Shown piece after piece: positions 6,051 to 9,724 of a DNA stretch of 9,724 nt. The stretch comes from DATJPD01 sp036394195 (GTDB taxonomy: Bacteria > Pseudomonadota > Alphaproteobacteria > CACIAM-22H2), in the NCBI GenBank assembly GCA_036394195.1, contig DASWFO010000193.1:1-9724 (forward strand), given 5' to 3'. The notes under the pieces are model-generated. The model did not search any database. It was not told where the DNA came from and saw nothing but the letters and a program-made list of their open reading frames with translations. The position numbers and the translations under genes are program-made. Within the stretch, counting starts at the first letter, position 1; every line of letters begins with the position of its first letter.

Positions 6051-8095
6051 GCCGGCGCTCCGGCGAAAGGTGCCGCGTGGGGGAACAGGCTGCGGCGCAG
6101 TCCGGTCAGACGGATGACGGCCTGTCGGCGGCGCTCGGGTTGTGGATCTGATGCGAACATCGCCATCGCGCGATCGATGGCCTCCAGCACGGCGTTGCCG
6201 GCCGGCACGTGCTTGGCCGGGCTGATGCTGCGATAATAGGTACTGATGCCGGTGAGCGCCTCGTCGATGGCTTTGCGCTCCTCACGGTCGGCAAGGCCGG
6301 ACGAGAACGCGCGCAGCTCGCCCGCGCTGTTGCCGATCCGCAATCCAACGAAGGCGTCGTAGTGAGGGAGCGCCGGATGCACCCCTGTGGGACCAGAGCG
6401 AGCCGCGATCAGCGCGATGCAATCGACCATGCGCGCCATCCAGCGGCGCGTGTCCGCGGCCCGTCCGTCGGCTCGCGCGGCGATATCGCGGAAACCGGCG
6501 CGGACAAGCCTCGCGAAGGCGAATTCGGCCCCGATCACATGGAACATGTCGATGATGATCACGGCGGCGAAGGTGCCGACGACGAACCCGAGCGCCCCGT
6601 TGATGAAGCTCGCGAAATCGCTCTGGTATGTCGATGCGATGCCGACGGTGTTGAGAAAGCCGACCACGCCGCCGAACGCGAAGGGCGACAATGGCGGCCG
6701 CGTCATCAGGCTGCCGATGAGCAGCAGGAGCGGCGCAAAGACCGCCGCCAACATCACGAAGTCGGTCACGCGCGGAAGAATCACGAAGCCAAATGCCGTG
6801 GCCACCGCGACGCTGGCGAGCAGGCCGTAAAAGAAGCGACGAATCGCGAAGCCGGGATTTGGCAGCGTGCCGAACAACGCACAGCCGACGCCGACGATCA
6901 GGGCGGCCGTGGCGCCGCTCGGCCAGGCGGTCGCGATCCAGAATGCGCACACGCTGCACACCGCGACCATCACGCCGAGCGCCGAGCGTAGCGCCAGGCC
7001 ATGGTCACGATGCAGCGACCGTCCGGTCGTCGATTTGATGAGCTCCGCGGCCTCGGGCGACAGGCCGCGGATGCTGCCGCTCATGATGCGATCGTGCAGT
7101 TCGCGAAGGAGGCGATGGGCGCGGACGAGGTCGGCCAAGCGTCCAAGCAAGCTCGCGAGAAGCATCTCCCGCCAGCGCCAAACGCGCTCCGCGCCGAGCG
7201 CCTGCCCGAGCCCTTCTGCCTCGGCGATGAGCTCGCGAGCCGTGTCGTCGCGGGCGGGGCCGGAGACGTCCTGAGCAAGCCACTCTTCGACGCGGGCAAC
7301 CAACCGGCCGACGTCCGTCGGGAGGCCGCCCTCCTGTGCGATGCAGTTGGCGATCCGGTCTTCGACCGCGTCGCTCACCGGCAGCAGCCAGCAGAGCTCG
7401 TCCTGCAGCGCCCGGACCGCGGCCGCCGGCGGGAGCAGGCGGGCGGTGTCGTAGGCCAGATGAAAAGACAGCTGCTCGATGTCGTTGACGTTGCTCGCAA
7501 GCCGCCGCCGCTCCCGGTCGAGGACGGCATCCCGGCTGCCGGCCAGCGACTGGCGGCTCCACTGCTCGACGCTGCCGACGATGCCCTTGATCTGCTGCTG
7601 GAGACGTTTGGTGATGCTGCGGGGAAGGATCGCCGCGTGGACGACGCTCGCGACCACGATGCCGATGCCGATCTCCTGGACGCGCAGCACGGCGACGTTG
7701 AAGATGTTGCCGGGGGTCAGAACGCTCGGGAAACCGACAATGCTCGCGGTGTAGCCGGCGAGAAGAAACACATAGGACCGCGGCGTACGGTCGAGCTGGG
7801 CGATGTAGACGCACAGCCCGAGCCACAGCGCCAGAACGAAGCTGAGGGCGAGCGGCTCATTGACGAAGGCCGGAACGAACACGACCGCCGCGGCGGCTCC
7901 CAGAAATGTGCCGAGGATCCGAAATAATGCCTTCGAGAGCACCGTGGCCGCGAGCGGCTGCGACACGATATAGGCGGTCGTGATGGCCCAAACCGGCTGA
8001 GCAAATCCGATGCGCAGCGCGATGTAGTACGCGATGATCGCCGCAGCAAAGCTCTTCAGGGAGAAGAGAGCCGCTTCAGCATCTGCCGTGATCAT
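6047..8095 (-). CDS. aaeB: FUSC-family aromatic acid exporter, inner-membrane subunit (AaeB-like)
   Basis: A 682-residue inner-membrane transporter of the aromatic acid exporter/fusaric acid resistance (FUSC) family; E. coli AaeB has 655. It shows the expected duplicated plan: a membrane block at about 14-158 (with QPVWAITTAYIVSQP 33-47 and RILGTFLGAAAAVVF 59-73), a soluble helical region at about 160-365, and a second membrane block at about 366-520 (ALRSALGVMVAVC, ATAWPSGATAALIVGVGCAL, LPNPGFAIRRFFYG). A soluble C-terminal tail of about 160 residues follows. It would use proton-driven export, with the adaptor and channel encoded downstream. The ATG at 8095-8093 is preceded only by a weak TAAGAAAA, so the start is less certain than the family call. 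The gene heads the operon; no LysR-type regulator like E. coli AaeR lies next to it. Confidence 0.9.
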   Translation of the reverse strand: MITADAEAALFSLKSFAAAIIAYYIALRIGFAQPVWAITTAYIVSQPLAATVLSKALFRILGTFLGAAAAVVFVPAFVNEPLALSFVLALWLGLCVYIAQLDRTPRSYVFLLAGYTASIVGFPSVLTPGNIFNVAVLRVQEIGIGIVVASVVHAAILPRSITKRLQQQIKGIVGSVEQWSRQSLAGSRDAVLDRERRRLASNVNDIEQLSFHLAYDTARLLPPAAAVRALQDELCWLLPVSDAVEDRIANCIAQEGGLPTDVGRLVARVEEWLAQDVSGPARDDTARELIAEAEGLGQALGAERVWRWREMLLASLLGRLADLVRAHRLLRELHDRIMSGSIRGLSPEAAELIKSTTGRSLHRDHGLALRSALGVMVAVCSVCAFWIATAWPSGATAALIVGVGCALFGTLPNPGFAIRRFFYGLLASVAVATAFGFVILPRVTDFVMLAAVFAPLLLLIGSLMTRPPLSPFAFGGVVGFLNTVGIASTYQSDFASFINGALGFVVGTFAAVIIIDMFHVIGAEFAFARLVRAGFRDIAARADGRAADTRRWMARMVDCIALIAARSGPTGVHPALPHYDAFVGLRIGNSAGELRAFSSGLADREERKAIDEALTGISTYYRSISPAKHVPAGNAVLEAIDRAMAMFASDPQPERRRQAVIRLTGLRRSLFPHAAPFAGAPA

Positions 8096-8116
8096 TTTTC
8101 TTATCTACTGCCAGGC

Positions 8117-8151
8117 GGTCTCGACCTTCGGGTCGGATACCAGCGGAGACC
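8117..8151 (-). promoter_or_regulatory. Hairpin in the leader of the efflux operon
   Basis: About 21 bases upstream of the transporter start (minus strand), GGTCTC 8117-8122 pairs with GAGACC 8146-8151. Inside it, CGACC 8122-8126 pairs with GGTCG 8131-8135 around TTCG. The inner stem would form on either strand (UUCG loop on the plus strand, CGAA on the minus). It could be an operator dyad or a leader RNA structure affecting aaeB translation. The rest of 8096-8276 is less GC-rich than its surroundings. I could not pick a convincing -35/-10 pair in it. Confidence 0.35.
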
Positions 8152-8276
8152 AAATAATCAGGCGGTGATTTGGACAAGGCTCATAATTGCCGCTCTTTGG
8201 CTCATCCTGCGGTTTTCCGTTATGGTCGACGCGCCGACGGAATTCTTGTCGATTCCGGCTGAAAATTGCGGCTGGC

Positions 8277-8490
8277 TCAGGGGATATTCTCGACGATCAT
8301 CTCCCAGACGTCGTGGCCTTTGCCCTGCGGCATGGCTCGGGCGCTGTAGACCGCCATGCCGACGACGGCCTCCGGCGAAACAAACGGCGAGGGGGGTGTC
8401 ACCAGTGAGCACGGCGACGCCGTGCTTGGTCAGGGCGGCCTGGCAGGCGGCGACGGTCTTGCGACGCGCCTGCTCCGGCGTCAGGATCAT
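8277..8490 (-). pseudogene. Small hypothetical protein gene with an apparent one-base frameshift
   Basis: From ATG 8490-8488 the frame reads MILTPEQARRKTVAACQAAL, then TKHGVAVLTGD, after which composition turns arginine/glycine-rich. A sensible sequence resumes in another frame as SPFVSPEAVVGMAVYSARAM, then PQGKGHDVWEMIVENIP, ending at TGA (8279-8277). The change falls at a run of six identical bases (8391-8396, G on plus, C on minus). With five, the frame would run through as a protein of about 70 residues. Both halves look like soluble, ordinary protein sequence. I recognise no family. It could be a decayed gene, a programmed frameshift or a sequencing error. It lies 181 bases upstream of aaeB in the same direction and 56 bases from a divergent small gene. 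Confidence 0.5.
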
Positions 8491-8533
8491 CTCGCAAAAG
8501 ACGCTGTTAATTCTCGATCCGTTTCCGGCAAAC

Positions 8534-8538
8534 GGAGG
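8534..8538 (+). promoter_or_regulatory. Strong ribosome binding site GGAGG
   Basis: A perfect GGAGG lies 8 bases before the ATG at 8547. It is the best Shine-Dalgarno match in the window and is the main reason to accept the small gene that follows. Confidence 0.7.
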
Positions 8539-8546
8539 ATGGCCTC

Positions 8547-8771
8547 ATGCCTAAGCGGCCAAGCAAATCCAATGACGGCACATTTACATTCGCCGAGTGG
8601 CTACAATTTGAGCCACAGCGAATCGTGTCAATGGGCCTGACCGTCAAAGACGACGAGAACAGGCGCCTGTACATGCGGGCACAGATCGAAGCGGCTATTC
8701 GTTGCGCTTATAGTCACGGCAAAAAGGGTCGAAGTGCGGACGACCTCATTTCACACACCGAAGGCGACTAG
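8547..8771 (+). CDS. Small hypothetical protein, 74 residues
   Basis: No family recognised. The protein starts MPKRPSKSNDGTFTFAEWLQ, has an aromatic/acidic N-terminal third, a central charged stretch (KDDENRRLYMRAQIEAAIRC) likely to be helical, and a hydrophilic C-terminus ending in EGD. There is no signal peptide or membrane segment, so it is probably a soluble cytoplasmic protein. GGAGG 8 bases upstream fixes the start. The coding region is visibly less GC-rich than the genes on either side, which may mark recent arrival or low expression. It is divergent from the frameshifted ORF and isolated from both operons. The DNA alone does not reveal its job. Confidence 0.65.
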   Translation: MPKRPSKSNDGTFTFAEWLQFEPQRIVSMGLTVKDDENRRLYMRAQIEAAIRCAYSHGKKGRSADDLISHTEGD

Positions 8772-9105
8772 GGCATAAGCGGCGGAGCCCACCTGACCCC
8801 GCACGAGAGTGCTGCCTCAGAGTCGATTTACGACCGATTAAACTGTAGCGATCGGCCGGCGCGGGAGCCAACCAGGGGCGAGGTCGTTGCTTGTGGTGGA
8901 CCACTTTTGAGGTTCGCCATGAGTTGCCGGCCACGCGGGGTTTTCCGGTCAGAGCAAGGCCCGCAATTGCAGCGGCGGATGCAATTCTTTGCCACCGTTA
9001 TTTGCGAGCGCTTTCAGCGGCTTGGACAAACAATTGCAGTATTGCACGCGATTCAGGGGGGCGGGCGGGCCCGCGACAGGCAACGCGGTTCGGGTCTAAT
9101 TAATG
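8772..9105. other. Intergenic stretch without a supported gene
   Basis: Apart from the 46-bp repeat copy (8854-8899) I see no gene here. A weak hairpin GCAC-GAGA-GTGC lies at 8801-8812, 29 bases after the small gene. The nonamer CAATTGCAG occurs at 8964-8972 and 9031-9039, and CAATTGC at the first site is part of the palindrome GCAATTGC (8963-8970). Open frames of 60-70 codons cross the region on both strands but lack ribosome binding sites and overlap the repeat. Confidence 0.5.
8854..8899. repeat. 46-bp dispersed repeat, copy 2
   Basis: Same orientation as 3136-3181 with three differences in 46 positions. Left flanks of the two copies are unrelated, giving a sharp boundary at the GGCCGG end. 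The right side shows fading similarity for about another 24 bases (TTTTGAGGT, ATGAG), so the full unit may be about 70 bp. It lies in non-coding DNA here, unlike copy 1. Confidence 0.75.
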
Positions 9106-9239
9106 CGTCATCCCGGGCAAGCGACGACAGTCGCGCGACCCGGGATCCATCTTGCCGCCGTCGCCATGGATCCCGGCTCCCGCCCGGGTTGCAAGGGGCT
9201 TCGCCCCTTGCAGGAGATTTGGGCTCGGCCGGGATGACG
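9106..9239. repeat. Mosaic palindromic element with terminal inverted repeats
   Basis: CGTCATCCCGG (9106-9116) and CCGGGATGACG (9229-9239) are perfect 11-bp inverted ends of a 134-bp unit. Inside are a perfect 10-bp inverted pair, CGGGATCCAT 9141-9150 and ATGGATCCCG 9166-9175, and a hairpin with a perfect 9-bp stem, GCAAGGGGC 9191-9199 and GCCCCTTGC 9203-9211, with loop TTC. The CGTCATCCCGGG...GGATCC style is common in extragenic repeats of alphaproteobacteria. There is no coding capacity, so it is a non-autonomous repeat. It sits just 3' of the dehydrogenase gene. Confidence 0.75.
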
Positions 9240-9251
9240 GCCTCAGGGCCG

Positions 9252-9253
<2 letters not shown>
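9236..9253 (-). terminator. Hairpin overlapping the dehydrogenase stop codon
   Basis: GACGGCC 9236-9242 pairs perfectly with GGCCGTC 9247-9253 around a 4-base loop. The stem includes two bases of the stop codon (9252-9254, minus strand). There is no T-run downstream on the minus strand, so intrinsic termination is uncertain. It may instead stabilise the 3' end of the mRNA or be an edge of the mosaic repeat. Confidence 0.4.

Positions 9254-9724
<471 letters not shown>

Noticed and set aside
7001..7927. A 308-codon plus-strand frame opposite the FUSC gene
   Set aside because: Antisense shadow over the soluble region of a clear transporter gene.
8117..8160. Possible tRNA fragment or attachment site from GGTCGGATACC followed by GAGACCA
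   Set aside because: No acceptor, anticodon or T-arm set can be assembled, and no integrase gene is nearby.
8165..8554. Plus-strand frame with a hydrophobic start (TRLIIAALWLILRFSVMV) that resembles a signal anchor
   Set aside because: It begins with GTG without a good ribosome binding site, soon becomes Arg/Pro-rich, runs antisense through the better-supported small ORF at 8277-8490 and overlaps the start of the gene at 8547.
8746..8934. Minus-strand 62-codon frame containing KQRPRPWLAPAPA
   Set aside because: The peptide comes from the repeat itself; the same peptide appears in the repeat-derived tail of the truncated hydrolase, so it is not evidence of a gene.
8891..9103. Plus-strand 70-codon frame starting in the 46-bp repeat
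   Set aside because: No ribosome binding site, starts inside a dispersed repeat, and has no protein-like pattern.

Overview
The window is high-GC bacterial DNA with tightly packed, overlapping genes and many extragenic palindromes. The gene families, gene order and repeat types (the 'FAGMT' type GTCAT...CCCGCGAAAGCGG repeat and the CGTCATCCCGG...CCGGGATGACG mosaic) best fit an alphaproteobacterium. This placement is inferred from style; no rRNA, tRNA or species marker is present.

Layout. (1) Positions 1-267: an ambiguous gene edge, a double hairpin and a repeat remnant. (2) 268-2993, plus strand: a two-gene catabolic unit. It holds a succinate-semialdehyde-type aldehyde dehydrogenase and, 8 bases on, a single-lipoyl-domain 2-oxo acid dehydrogenase E2 acyltransferase. 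The E1 and E3 partners are not in the window. (3) 2994-3198: a junkyard of three dispersed repeats between convergent units. (4) 3199-8095, minus strand: an efflux operon read from 8095 downward. It encodes a FUSC-family inner-membrane transporter (AaeB-like), a DUF1656 small membrane protein (AaeX-like), an HlyD-family periplasmic adaptor (AaeA-like) and a NodT-type outer-membrane lipoprotein. All three junctions are 4-base overlaps. The operon ends in an alpha/beta hydrolase gene cut off just before its catalytic serine, exactly where a dispersed repeat begins. (5) 8096-9105: a less GC-rich, gene-poor accessory stretch. It has a hairpin leader, a small frameshifted ORF on the minus strand, a small orphan gene with a very strong ribosome binding site, and a second copy of the same dispersed repeat. 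(6) 9106-9253: a mosaic palindromic element and a hairpin overlapping a stop codon. (7) 9252 to the right edge, minus strand: the C-terminal part of a gluconate 5-dehydrogenase-like short-chain dehydrogenase.

How the genes work together. The four efflux genes encode a complete inner membrane-periplasm-outer membrane export route. By analogy with E. coli Aae it would export aromatic carboxylic acids or similar weak acids. The aldehyde dehydrogenase/E2 pair points to oxidation of a semialdehyde linked to acyl-CoA formation, but its substrate cannot be read from sequence. I see no convincing new defence, mobile or RNA-guided system. The most interesting signals are the gene truncation at a dispersed repeat, the E2 without its partners, and the two unrecognised small ORFs.
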